Shown: one piece after another, positions 31,508 through 39,702 of the stretch
Numbering within the stretch: the first letter of the stretch is position 1
Layout: every line of letters begins with the position of its first letter
Source of the DNA: a virus
Direction: 5' to 3' (one strand)
Length of the DNA: 41,128 nucleotides
Virus record (IMG/VR): IMGVR_UViG_3300013104_000042
Location: 1-41,128 of that record
Translations under genes and position numbers: made by a program
The notes under the pieces: model-generated
The model's database searches: none
What the model saw: only the letters and a program-made list of their open reading frames with translations
Told to the model about the DNA's origin: nothing

Positions 31508-31508
<1 letters not shown>
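31486..31508 (+). terminator. Terminator-like hairpin
   Basis: TGACGG (31486-31491), loop GTAAG, CCGTCA (31497-31502), then A and five Ts. The last T is also the first base of the tRNA-Met, so it may instead be a processing structure. Confidence 0.55.
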
Positions 31509-31583
<75 letters not shown>

Positions 31584-31642
31584 TCCTATTAGTTTGCTTG
31601 CAGACGAACGGAACCAAGCGGCAACAGGCTTATTGTTGTGGA

Positions 31643-31765
31643 GAACAGATGGCGGAACTGGTAGACGCTATTCAACAGGTGTTATCTAGGCATTGCATGA
31701 CGATGTAGTGGATGAAAAGAATAAAAATCAGACACCATGCAGGTTCGAATCCTGCTCTGTTCACA
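31643..31765 (+). tRNA. tRNA-Leu-like RNA with a large insertion in the anticodon region
   Basis: Acceptor GAACAGA/TCTGTTC, a class-II-type D arm (GGCGGAACTGGTAGACGC) and T arm GCAGG-TTCGAAT-CCTGC are intact. The region between D and T arms is 70 nt, about 38 more than normal. TATTC (31669-31673) can pair with GAATA (31719-31723) as an anticodon stem with a 45-nt loop. Inside it is a hairpin CATTG-CATGA-CGATG (31691-31705). No standard anticodon is evident. It may be interrupted, degenerate or a mimic. Confidence 0.55.
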
Positions 31766-31767
31766 AA

Positions 31768-31836
31768 GGGAAAGTAGCTCAGTTGGTAGAGCCTGTATTT
31801 ACACAGAGTGCGATGGTTCGATTCCATCCTTTTCCA
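31768..31836 (+). tRNA. tRNA-Val-like RNA with a shortened anticodon arm
   Basis: Acceptor GGGAAAG/CTTTTCC, D arm GCTC-AGTTGGTA-GAGC and T arm GATGG-TTCGATT-CCATC are good. Only 19 nt separate the D and T arms (normally about 23). The text TTTACAC matches the loop of tRNA-Val(TAC), but the flanking bases cannot make its 5-bp stem. A 4-bp stem CTGT/ACAG with a 6-nt loop fits better. Probably a pseudo-tRNA or a mimic. Confidence 0.6.
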
Positions 31837-31898
31837 CACACTTCAATCCTGTTGTACACTTCGATCGGTACACTCGCTAATGGTCACTTAATTGTGGC

Positions 31899-31960
31899 CT
31901 TTGGCAGTAAAAGACAATATTAACCCGCCACTACCAAAGGCATTAAGGAACAAAAGAATG
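31899..31960 (+). promoter_or_regulatory. Leader element with CTACCAA-loop hairpin (copy 2)
   Basis: Loop CTACCAA (31931-31937) flanked by GCC-A and A-GGC, 20 nt before an AAAAGAATG start (31958) that opens only six codons. An outer inverted repeat CCTTTGG/CCAAAGG spans the same region. The upstream stretch GTAAAAGACAATATTAACC matches the leader at 32406 closely. A second hairpin, ATTATTCG/CGAATAAT (31994-32015), follows. Confidence 0.5.
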
Positions 31961-32081
31961 ATCTCTAAACAAAGATAATAAAACATTATAGACATTATTC
32001 GTTGGATCGAATAATAACAGATAAGAAACCACTTCTTACCATGTTGCCTACTCCCGTAAATGGGATGAGGCTTTAGGCAGT

Positions 32082-32363
32082 ATGAAAAATCTATTTATTG
32101 GGCTATTGGCCTTTGCTTTTACACTAGGTGTAAGTTGTAAAAAAGAACAGATTGTGGATCCTGTTAAAAAAGAGTTAACAATTAAAAAGTCGGCAACAGT
32201 TCCTCAGGATCCGATAGGTATTGGCGGTTATCCTGGCGGCGCTAACACATATCCTCACAATACAGGTTTGTGTTATTGTGGTCAATATTCAGTTTGTCAC
32301 CCAACAAAAACAACTTATCCAGATGGATCAGATGGTCCAATTTCGACATGGCCACCATACTAA
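32082..32363 (+). CDS. Small lipoprotein (cargo)
   Basis: A 93-aa protein with a lipoprotein signal (MKNLFIGLLAFAFTLGVSCKK), lipobox GVSC, so exported and lipid-anchored after Cys19. The mature part is short, Gly/Pro/Thr-rich, with CYCGQYSVCHP. The start lies 2 nt after a leader hairpin (TGCCTA/TAGGCA). Lysogenic conversion or surface masking is possible. Function is unknown. Confidence 0.65.
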   Translation: MKNLFIGLLAFAFTLGVSCKKEQIVDPVKKELTIKKSATVPQDPIGIGGYPGGANTYPHNTGLCYCGQYSVCHPTKTTYPDGSDGPISTWPPY

Positions 32364-32373
32364 TTAAAAATCA

Positions 32374-32402
32374 CCCCGCTTGTTTCGATAAGCGGGGATT
32401 TT
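32374..32402 (+). terminator. Strong rho-independent terminator
   Basis: CCCCGCTT (32374-32381) and AAGCGGGG (32390-32397) with loop GTTTCGAT, then ATTTT. It ends the lipoprotein transcript just before the next leader element. Confidence 0.85.
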
Positions 32403-32404
32403 GT

Positions 32405-32461
32405 GGTAAAAGACTATTATTTAACCGACAGCTACCAACTGTCTTAAAAACCAAGAGAATG
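32405..32461 (+). promoter_or_regulatory. Leader element with CTACCAA-loop hairpin (copy 3)
   Basis: Stem GACAG/CTGTC (32427-32431, 32439-32443) with loop CTACCAA, exactly 20 nt before ATG 32459, as in copy 2. CCAAGAGAATG gives the start. Because it follows a strong terminator, it probably contains or overlaps a promoter. Confidence 0.5.
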
Positions 32462-33142
32462 AAAACCGATAAACATTTTGTATCTGAAATCAGAGAATTA
32501 GGCTTATTTGCTCAGGCGATAAGCAACGATGAAATTAAAAAAGAACCTATGTTCTTTAATTGTGATCTAAAATTCGCTTATAGCAATGGCGGCGCAATTA
32601 CAAAATCGTTCATAAACAATCTTCCCAAAGATTGGTGGGATAATGTTGTATTTGACAGCCGGGTGCACATGCTTATGCCTGGTTGGTATCCTGCTATTCC
32701 TGGCTTTCATCATGATGATGTTCCTCGGCCAGAAATTCCAGTTGGTCAGCATTTCATTACCGCGGGCCAACCTGACTATGATACTCCTGCTTATCACTCT
32801 GAGCATATTCTTGGATTAGTTAATGCAGATATTTGTCCTACAGAGTTTGCTATTGGGGAATGCTTGATGCCAAAGGTAGAATGGGGTGATTTAATATACA
32901 GAAAGTGGGATGCTGAAGTTAAATGGCTGATTCAAGCAGGGCAATTACAAAGTGTTTTCGCTAAAGATCGAACCCTAACCATGTTTAACTGCGAAACTTT
33001 CCATAGTGGTCAGAAAGCCACTCGGAGCGGGTGGAGGTGGTTTGGTCGTGTTAGCAGGAACACTGATCGAGTTAACAAAATCACAAATGAAATCAGGCAA
33101 CAGGCACAAGTTTATCTTGAATTTCCAATGGAGGGCTGGTAA
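32459..33142 (+). CDS. 2OG-Fe(II) oxygenase-like protein
   Basis: A 227-aa protein starting at ATG 32459 after a CCAAGAGA leader (a longer frame begins in the previous gene and is rejected). GFHHDDVPR (82-90) provides an HxD, and NCETFHSGQKATRSGWRWFGR (177-197) provides the distal His182 and an Arg (193 or 197) at the spacing expected for a 2-oxoglutarate/iron dioxygenase. The substrate is unknown: DNA bases, nucleotides or protein are all possible. The fold call rests on motif spacing only. Confidence 0.5.
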   Translation: MKTDKHFVSEIRELGLFAQAISNDEIKKEPMFFNCDLKFAYSNGGAITKSFINNLPKDWWDNVVFDSRVHMLMPGWYPAIPGFHHDDVPRPEIPVGQHFITAGQPDYDTPAYHSEHILGLVNADICPTEFAIGECLMPKVEWGDLIYRKWDAEVKWLIQAGQLQSVFAKDRTLTMFNCETFHSGQKATRSGWRWFGRVSRNTDRVNKITNEIRQQAQVYLEFPMEGW

Positions 33143-33144
33143 TC

Positions 33145-33411
33145 ATGAGAAAGCTATTAACAATAATATCACTTGCACTTTTATCATCTTGTAGCACTTA
33201 CAAAAACTATCAACAGGTAGAATTCCCAGCGGAAAAGCTAACTGGTAAAGTAGACACCGTTTATTATACATATCGATGGGAAAAACAATTTAGATGGCTT
33301 TTAATTAAAGGCAAAGCTGTTCATGTTTGGGATTTTAAAATAAAGCAGGGTGATTCTGTTACCATCAACATTAGACGAATGGACCAGAGACTTTGGGAAA
33401 GGAGGAATTAA
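33145..33411 (+). CDS. Small lipoprotein
   Basis: An 88-aa protein with lipoprotein signal MRKLLTIISLALLSSCST; lipobox LSSC. The mature part is beta-rich and basic (DTVYYTYRWEKQFRWLLIKGK). It starts 2 bp after the oxygenase-like gene and ends 1 bp before the ASCH-like gene, so the three form an operon. Confidence 0.6.
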   Translation: MRKLLTIISLALLSSCSTYKNYQQVEFPAEKLTGKVDTVYYTYRWEKQFRWLLIKGKAVHVWDFKIKQGDSVTINIRRMDQRLWERRN

Positions 33412-33412
33412 G

Positions 33413-33961
33413 ATGACATTAGGATTTTCACAAGAGATCAAAGGGGTTAAGAACTTCTTTGTATCCAAAATATGGATGGGATTACTGATAGATGATAAGC
33501 TAAAACAATATGAATATTATTGGGACCGCCATGTTTATAGTTTAGGAAAGCCGTTTGATAATCCGGATGATCCAATTAAACCAAAGTTGCACACAATCCG
33601 TCAAGGCTTAGGCCGATGGCGTGCCGGAATGGATATTCACATGGTCATCAATAACCGAACATCAAACCGTTTCCAGTTTGCGCCAACGATTAAGTGTAAA
33701 AGTGTGCAGGACATCCAGATTAAGAATGTAAACCATTTATCACAACATGATCCTATGGTTTCCGTTGTGGTAGAACATAAATCATCAATGGGCTTTTTTC
33801 TTATGGCATATCAGGTTACAATTGATAATAAAACGATCAACGCTGATACAGTAAAAAGCCTAGCAATTAACGACGGGTTCGATTCTGTAGCGGCTTTCTT
33901 CGATTACTTCAATAAGAACTTTACCGGAACATTAATTCACTGGACTGACCTTAAATATTGA
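33413..33961 (+). CDS. ASCH/PUA-like domain protein
   Basis: A 182-aa protein with KLHTIRQGLGRWRAGMDIHM in the middle and LAINDGFDSVAAFFDYFNKNF ... GTLIHWTDLKY at the end, which is the pattern of Bacteroidota phage ASCH-like (PUA-fold, RNA-binding) proteins. The start ATG 33413 follows the upstream stop directly. It may bind RNA, including tRNA, which is of interest beside the tRNA cluster. Confidence 0.65.
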   Translation: MTLGFSQEIKGVKNFFVSKIWMGLLIDDKLKQYEYYWDRHVYSLGKPFDNPDDPIKPKLHTIRQGLGRWRAGMDIHMVINNRTSNRFQFAPTIKCKSVQDIQIKNVNHLSQHDPMVSVVVEHKSSMGFFLMAYQVTIDNKTINADTVKSLAINDGFDSVAAFFDYFNKNFTGTLIHWTDLKY

Positions 33962-33965
33962 GATT

Positions 33966-33995
33966 TTGAGCCGATTAGCTTATCTATTCGGCTCA
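33966..33995. terminator. Bidirectional hairpin between convergent genes
   Basis: TTGAGCCGA (33966-33974) and TCGGCTCAA (33988-33995) form a 9-bp stem after a T4 stretch. It separates the ASCH-like gene from the convergent small membrane gene and covers that gene's last codons. Confidence 0.6.
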
Positions 33996-34177
33996 ATCAT
34001 CCCAGCCTCATACATTGGAGCTATACAGCTAGGACAATTTTTTATAATAGCATTAATCTCAGCTTCAGTTAGCGGCTTAGGGTTATCTGGAAGAACAGCT
34101 TTGAATACAGTCACAAAAACGTATATGTAAACTTCAACGATTACCAGTAAAATAATAATTTGCTTAAAGGTGATCAT
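33980..34177 (-). CDS. Small membrane protein
   Basis: A 65-aa protein with one N-terminal membrane helix (ITFKQIIILLVIVEVYIYVFVTVF) and a C-terminal segment with CPSC that could bind metal or form a disulfide. Divergent from the next plus-strand gene. Function is unknown. Confidence 0.5.
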   Translation of the reverse strand: MITFKQIIILLVIVEVYIYVFVTVFKAVLPDNPKPLTEAEINAIIKNCPSCIAPMYEAGMIEPNR

Positions 34178-34214
34178 AAATGCAATTTAATTAATTATTA
34201 GTAAATTTACTAGA

Positions 34215-34430
34215 ATGACAGGAAGACAATTATTTGAAAAATATGCTGCTTTTCGTAATCACAGTGGTGACGAAAAAGATGAGTATGCCCAGGTTATACA
34301 AACATCGTTAGCGCTATTTGGCGATAAGGTATACACGATGCTTGAACAAGCCGAAAAAGAGGGCAAAAAAATCGAGCTGGTTGAGGATCTCGAAGTAGAG
34401 GGAGATCCAACCGGAATGAAGCTAGTTTAG
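34215..34430 (+). CDS. Small hypothetical protein
   Basis: A 71-aa acidic helical protein (LFEKYAAFRNHSGDEKDEY, then a long helix and a Glu-rich end). Its last 4 bp overlap the end of the convergent head gene. It closes the plus-strand block. No family is recognised. Confidence 0.5.
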   Translation: MTGRQLFEKYAAFRNHSGDEKDEYAQVIQTSLALFGDKVYTMLEQAEKEGKKIELVEDLEVEGDPTGMKLV

Positions 34431-35815
34431 AGATATTTCTCGATATAGGCAATCATTGCTTTGTACAGATCCGGTGCGGTTTTTTCAAAGTAAGAGTTGC
34501 CTATAAATTTATTCTCAAATGCATGAGCGATAAACTCAGCTTCCTTTCTTCCATCAATAGCAAAGTAAGCCTTCGAGTGCCCAGCACCGAAATTCGGGTT
34601 TAAGGACATTAAAGTATCAGCAAACGATGTTATTTTCTCGATATCATCATGATTGCCGGATCTGAATGCTTCATTTACGTCATCGTAGAATTGATTATGT
34701 AAGTCCTTGTATCCAGCATTTCTGTTCTTAGCTAATTCCTTCCTAAACTCATTCATCAAGGAAGTAGCCACGCCATCAGTACGCATCCCTTTTTGCCAAT
34801 CAATAGCATGGCCGTATTCATGGTAAACTACCTTTTCCGCTTGCCATTTACTTTTCTTAGACCGATCTCCAATTTGAAGGTTTACGGTTTTGGTGTTCGG
34901 GTTGTAATGCGATCCTTCAGCGTTGTTTGTCATCGGAACAATTTCGCTTAAGCTGCTGAAAATGGTTCTATCAACCTTAACACCTGTTCTTTTCTCGTAC
35001 TCTCCCAGATTAATTGGTATTCTTGGATCAGCAGGAGCGGGCTTAACTTCACCTAATAACCTTTTGGCAATACGTTCACTCATGTAGTAAATTCTACACC
35101 TGCAGTTAACAACATTCTTTGCCCCACCAGCTGGATCACCTGGAGCATCCATTGTAACGCCACCTACAATAAATTTTTCGCCTTTGGGGATGATGTGAAG
35201 TACAAGCATTGCCCTATGAGCATCACGCGTGCGGCTGTCATTGGTAGCGCTCCATTGTTTATATGTTTTCTGCCCGGTTTCACGTTCCCATGCCTCGGCT
35301 CCGATCTTGTGGCCCTGTGATGCCGACCTTGTGGCCTCTGTTCTGGCAATAACAGTAGATCTGTACGCGGTAAAAGGCTCTCCAGCTTCTTTGCGAATTC
35401 TACGGGCGATATCGCGCGGGCCTAAACCTTCAGATGTTGCTTCAGCAAAGATTGACCTTATTCTATCGAGCGTAGTATCATTGATTTTGGTAATATGATC
35501 GCCAGTGTTTAGCATTATCCATGCTTGGATCTTTCTTATCCATTCAGTAGAAAGAGCCGTGCCAATGCCAGACTTTACCGGATTGTTTTTTGTTAAATCA
35601 AGGTATTGAAGTTCTGCACTATCAAGCTGTACCAGATAGTGAAATGACCTCATAGCATCGCGTAAAGGGATCGGATATATTTCTAATCCATCGATCTTCC
35701 CGCTCTTTTCTATAAACTTGGCGGCACTATCAAACTGTTTTTTTAAGGCAGCATGAAAAACACGAGCACCTTTGTTCTCGTGTCTATCTGCTAACTTGTC
35801 AATTTGTCTATTCAT
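34427..35815 (-). CDS. Minor head protein (Mu gpF-like) fused to a zinc metallopeptidase
   Basis: A 462-aa protein. Residues about 100-255 match the phage Mu F / SPP1 gp7 minor head family (IARTEATRSASQGHKIG, KQWSATNDSRTRDAHRAM, NCRCRIYY). After a linker, residues about 280-462 carry a metallopeptidase motif VYHEYGHAIDW (HEYGH, 332-336) and a downstream EAEFIAHAFEN that can give the third zinc ligand. Such enzymes act on peptidoglycan or on virion proteins. The fused form suggests it enters the virion. Confidence 0.8.
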   Translation of the reverse strand: MNRQIDKLADRHENKGARVFHAALKKQFDSAAKFIEKSGKIDGLEIYPIPLRDAMRSFHYLVQLDSAELQYLDLTKNNPVKSGIGTALSTEWIRKIQAWIMLNTGDHITKINDTTLDRIRSIFAEATSEGLGPRDIARRIRKEAGEPFTAYRSTVIARTEATRSASQGHKIGAEAWERETGQKTYKQWSATNDSRTRDAHRAMLVLHIIPKGEKFIVGGVTMDAPGDPAGGAKNVVNCRCRIYYMSERIAKRLLGEVKPAPADPRIPINLGEYEKRTGVKVDRTIFSSLSEIVPMTNNAEGSHYNPNTKTVNLQIGDRSKKSKWQAEKVVYHEYGHAIDWQKGMRTDGVATSLMNEFRKELAKNRNAGYKDLHNQFYDDVNEAFRSGNHDDIEKITSFADTLMSLNPNFGAGHSKAYFAIDGRKEAEFIAHAFENKFIGNSYFEKTAPDLYKAMIAYIEKYL

Positions 35816-37181
35816 AGTCTACGGTGCCGACCTTCTGAAAGGCTTTCTCGAAATCTGCCGGATCTGATTGTGATAATGGAGTAATGCCAGCAGGGATAAA
35901 GCATTCATTGAACTCTGGCCCTTTGGCATCGTAATTCATTTGAGCTCGTTTTTCGTTTGGATCGATCCACCAAGCACGTTCCAGCCATTCTGCAAGTGAT
36001 TTCATATCATCCTGCAATTCAGGATAAACACTCGTATCGAAATCAAGAAAATACTTTTTATTATCAGCTTTAGACCAACCAGGTACTAGCCATTGATTTA
36101 AAACATCTCGTAAAGCGGTAAGCTCAGGAAGAACAGCATCGGTAATTGCTGCTTTCCTAGCCTCGATCATGTTATTGTAGGTTTTGTTATCCGGATCATT
36201 AAATAATGCCGAATTAACATGAAACACATTGCACAAGCTTCGAAGATCACATATAATGCTTTCTAAAATACCAAGATCCACAGGAGATTCGCCAATCTGC
36301 AACCAACCGAGTTTAGATGATGCTGCTATGATCTGTTTAAAGTTACCTGGCCCTGTCATTTTCCGATCAATGTGCTTTTGAAGTAACTCTCTTTGCGTTT
36401 CATTGATGGATGTGCCGCCATCTTCGTATAATACACCAGTTAAACCGCCATTTTGAAAGGCCTTAGTTGATGCTTCATAACCGCTGTTGCTTCTCAAAAC
36501 TATATTTGATGCAGCCATAAGCGGTGCCTGACCTACAATATGAGGATTGCTCGTTGAGAAGTCCGGGTTAAAGTAGCGGTAATGGGCAACGTTGGCTTTA
36601 TCAATAGGGTTCTGTACATCATAATCCAGTCGATAAGCCTTTACGCCAAGGTATCTTCCTGCTGATATTGGGTGAGTGTATTGTGATGGTAAAATATGCA
36701 GCTCAACAAATTTTGTTGGCTCAGATTCAGGAGCAAATCCGTGTATGTAGGTATTGCCTGTTAATAAACGATAAACAGCACAAGCATACTTGAACTCTGA
36801 AGCGCTCATTTCATCATTTACCTGAGTGTTTAACAACTTAAGTAATGGATGATCGCCCTCAATTTCAGTCATCGCTTTAGTTCTGATCTGATCCGCTTTT
36901 TGTAAACTTTCCTTAGTTGGATTGCTTGTTAGGGCCTTGTATCTTCTAAATGCTTTTTCGTCTTTTATCTCATATAGCATTGCAGGTGCCATAGCTACCT
37001 TTGCCGCGATGTATGAAACAATACTGTAAACGTCTGCATTCTTTTGATATGCATCTTTAATATATTGACCTACGTTTTCAAAGTGCCCGTAAATCGTATT
37101 ATTCATAAAACTGGCAACTACACCAGCTCTGTACCCCATAAACGCATTAAATGCGCTCTTAATCCCTCTCACTAAATCCAT
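35808..37181 (-). CDS. Portal protein (HK97 family)
   Basis: A 457-aa portal that forms the DNA-translocating ring. Family marks: DVYSIVSYIAAKVAMAPAMLYE, LLTGNTYIHGFAPESEP, and the C-terminal EARKAAITDAVLPELTALRD. It follows the large terminase by 1 bp and overlaps the minor head gene by 8 nt. Confidence 0.9.
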   Translation of the reverse strand: MDLVRGIKSAFNAFMGYRAGVVASFMNNTIYGHFENVGQYIKDAYQKNADVYSIVSYIAAKVAMAPAMLYEIKDEKAFRRYKALTSNPTKESLQKADQIRTKAMTEIEGDHPLLKLLNTQVNDEMSASEFKYACAVYRLLTGNTYIHGFAPESEPTKFVELHILPSQYTHPISAGRYLGVKAYRLDYDVQNPIDKANVAHYRYFNPDFSTSNPHIVGQAPLMAASNIVLRSNSGYEASTKAFQNGGLTGVLYEDGGTSINETQRELLQKHIDRKMTGPGNFKQIIAASSKLGWLQIGESPVDLGILESIICDLRSLCNVFHVNSALFNDPDNKTYNNMIEARKAAITDAVLPELTALRDVLNQWLVPGWSKADNKKYFLDFDTSVYPELQDDMKSLAEWLERAWWIDPNEKRAQMNYDAKGPEFNECFIPAGITPLSQSDPADFEKAFQKVGTVDYE

Positions 37182-37182
37182 C

Positions 37183-38640
37183 TTACCAAAATTTAAAATC
37201 CTTTTGCCCTAATTGGCGTTGTATAGCTTGTGCCAACGCATCGGCAACATCTAATTTCTTTGAGCGAGGGAATTTTAATATTCCCTGTTCAGAATCGTTA
37301 TATAATTTATCTAAAATACTTTTGCGTACATAAACCCGACCTGCCTGTGCGTATGGTGTGGCCATTCTTGCCCTCGCTACCTTATCTCCACCCGTTACCG
37401 GTATTTCGATGGCGGTTATTCCATTTTTCACTAAGGTTTGTTTTGCCGATTTTCCCGAAGCTTTCGCCTCAATATAATGTGGTTCCGGCTGTGTTCTCAT
37501 CCACGCAATCAGATCCGGAAATTCCTTATACACAAAATGGAAATCATCTATGTACATGTTTGAACCAATCTTTCCAGAAACAATGTTTGCAGATGCAGCA
37601 TTAATTTCTTTCTCTGTTAATGCAGTATCCCAATCTGAACCGTAATCGGTCATATCTTCAGGATCAGGGAAAACATTATCCTCAACCGGAATAAACCATT
37701 TTTGCCATATCCCACCATCTTCTGGAGCCGGATCCTGCTGCATTTGACCTGAATAACCGTACTCTCCAAGATCTATCCTTAAATCAGCTAAAACTTCATC
37801 AGTCATCCTTACGGCATCGAGCTTTCCGTCAACATAATGTAGTTTAAGGTGCTCTGGCTTAATTTCGCCTTTATCGGTTGCAGGTAATTTGATATGCTGG
37901 ATCTTTTTACCTTTTTTGTTCAACCAATTGCCGGACGGATCATTTTCATTTAGCCTCTGCATTACCAATATGGTTGGCGTTACAGCTTTATCAACTTTAC
38001 GAGTGGATAGGGTAGTATCCATAAACGTATTAGCAGTTTCTAAAGCTGCTGCGCTTGCCTCTTCTTTGGCGTTTAGTGGGTCATCCACAATAATAATATG
38101 CGCATGAAATCCCGTAATTGTTCCTCCTACAGAGGTTGCATAACGCTCGCCTGTATGCTCATTCTTGTAATGGGTTTTATTGTCCTGGTCTGATTTGATC
38201 GTTAAATCATCAAAGTATAGGCGGTATTTGTCCGAACGAATGATATCACGGCTTTTTAATGCGTGATCTGTCGATAAACTCTGAGAATATGAAGCCGTTA
38301 ATATCCTTAATGTCGGGTCAACAGTCCAAGCCCATGCCGGAAGCATTACTGTACAGATGGTAGATTTAGTTGTACCAGGTGGAATGTTTATTAAGAGATC
38401 CGATAGTTTTGGCTCCCTACGTTTGGTAATTACACCATCTTTATCCTTAATTTGGGAAACACGTATTACGTATTCCTGTAAAACATCACACAGGTATTCG
38501 ATATGCCAGTTCCAAACCGGATCTTCTGCAATGATAACGCTCCAAAACTCCTGTACAAACGTATAGAAGTTCTTTCTGCATAATTCCCCGAAAATATCAG
38601 CTTCGGTTACTTCGAAGTCTTCCGTATCAATGCTCCCCAC
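37183..38640 (-). CDS. terL: Terminase large subunit
   Basis: A 485-aa packaging motor. A Walker A variant is NIPPGTTKST (85-94), and Walker B is HIIIVDDPLN with Asp186-Asp187. The C-terminal nuclease has Asp336 and Asp338 in YGSDWDTA. It is the ATPase and nuclease that packages phage DNA. Overlaps the small subunit by 34 nt. Confidence 0.93.
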   Translation of the reverse strand: MGSIDTEDFEVTEADIFGELCRKNFYTFVQEFWSVIIAEDPVWNWHIEYLCDVLQEYVIRVSQIKDKDGVITKRREPKLSDLLINIPPGTTKSTICTVMLPAWAWTVDPTLRILTASYSQSLSTDHALKSRDIIRSDKYRLYFDDLTIKSDQDNKTHYKNEHTGERYATSVGGTITGFHAHIIIVDDPLNAKEEASAAALETANTFMDTTLSTRKVDKAVTPTILVMQRLNENDPSGNWLNKKGKKIQHIKLPATDKGEIKPEHLKLHYVDGKLDAVRMTDEVLADLRIDLGEYGYSGQMQQDPAPEDGGIWQKWFIPVEDNVFPDPEDMTDYGSDWDTALTEKEINAASANIVSGKIGSNMYIDDFHFVYKEFPDLIAWMRTQPEPHYIEAKASGKSAKQTLVKNGITAIEIPVTGGDKVARARMATPYAQAGRVYVRKSILDKLYNDSEQGILKFPRSKKLDVADALAQAIQRQLGQKDFKFW

Positions 38641-39296
38641 GTTCTCAATTCCTCCACACTAAGCTTTGATAAATCTGGCTTATTACTGTTAATCTCTCCC
38701 GAATGCTCTAACTGCTGCCTATCTCCATACTTCTTTGGATCAAGCTTTGAAAGCACCCATTTACGGGCATCTACCCTTAGTTTACTTCGCTGTACAGCTT
38801 CACCATTAACAACCAATTGTCCCTTTTCTGAGATAACTAAATCAGCGTTGGCTTCGTCTGCAATTTCTATGATATCTTCAAAGATCGATTCCGCTCTAGC
38901 CTCGCACGCGCGCGCGTACCGTTTTACTAAATCAGGAAACTGTTCCATCAATTCATAGAATGTTTTTGATGACATAAACGCACGTACTGCATTTCTAGTT
39001 GCCGCGCCTTTTTCAATCTCCATGCAGATGTATTCGAATTCAAGAAGTTTATTTCTCTCTTCCTTTTCCGATTCATCATCTTTCGGCTGGGCTGTTTTGG
39101 TTTCTTCAGGTTTCTGTGTTAATAAAACTTTGGGCTTGCGTTTCGGCTTTTCTTTAACCATAACGATCTTATCCAATGTAGGAAGTTCTAAATCTTTTAC
39201 CTGGCAATGTAATTTAATCCATGCCAATGCACATGCTTTAGATCCACACTCAGCATGTATGCTATGGATAGTATCTTTGTATAGTTTAAGTTTCAT
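38607..39296 (-). CDS. terS: Terminase small subunit
   Basis: A 229-aa protein. The C-terminal half (from FEYICMEIEKGAATRNAVRAF) matches the terminase small-subunit family with ARACEARAESIFEDIIEIADEAN and KLDPKKYGDRQ. The N-terminal 60 aa are an extra basic region. It recognises the packaging site. Confidence 0.85.
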   Translation of the reverse strand: MKLKLYKDTIHSIHAECGSKACALAWIKLHCQVKDLELPTLDKIVMVKEKPKRKPKVLLTQKPEETKTAQPKDDESEKEERNKLLEFEYICMEIEKGAATRNAVRAFMSSKTFYELMEQFPDLVKRYARACEARAESIFEDIIEIADEANADLVISEKGQLVVNGEAVQRSKLRVDARKWVLSKLDPKKYGDRQQLEHSGEINSNKPDLSKLSVEELRTWGALIRKTSK

Positions 39297-39520
39297 TACT
39301 TATGCTTTAACTTCTCTGAAAAGTTTTTAATCTCTGTTAGGGTTTCGAAATCTAATTCGCTATCGAGTTCACCGATAACTTTGCAATAGCCTAAACCGTT
39401 TTCCTCACAATGCTTCTCAGCCAGCTCTAAAGAATCAGCTTCAATGTATGGCCCCATGTAATTCGTTAATACTCCTTTTATGGGATGAATGGCCTTGATC
39501 TCAGTTACCCAACATTTCAT
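39296..39520 (-). CDS. Hypothetical protein
   Basis: A 74-aa protein (KCWVTEIKAIHPIKGVLTNYMGPYIEADSLELAEKHCEENG) with a small alpha/beta pattern. Its end overlaps the terminase small-subunit start. Function is unknown, a typical small phage gene in this position. Confidence 0.5.
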   Translation of the reverse strand: MKCWVTEIKAIHPIKGVLTNYMGPYIEADSLELAEKHCEENGLGYCKVIGELDSELDFETLTEIKNFSEKLKHK

Positions 39521-39702
39521 AACTTGTAAATTCTTTTCGATCTCACTCTTTTACCAATTGCTATAAACGGGTTTATCCATCCGGTTAAAGGGACAATAAA
39601 ATATAATATCCCATAAGCAACTGTTTTACCTTTGTCCAGTTGTCGAAATATCCTTATACCTAGAAACTGTAATATGTAGTTTGTTAATTGGAGCTTAGTC
39701 AT
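39517..39702 (-). CDS. Small possibly membrane-associated protein
   Basis: A 61-aa basic protein with a hydrophobic middle (VAYGILYFIVPLTGWINPFIAIG) that could be one membrane helix. Overlaps both neighbours by 4-8 nt. Function is unknown. Confidence 0.45.
   Translation of the reverse strand: MTKLQLTNYILQFLGIRIFRQLDKGKTVAYGILYFIVPLTGWINPFIAIGKRVRSKRIYKL

Noticed and set aside
32270-32458. Extending the oxygenase-like gene upstream to GTG 32270
   Set aside because: The extension crosses the lipoprotein gene, its strong terminator and the leader hairpin; ATG 32459 has the phage start motif.
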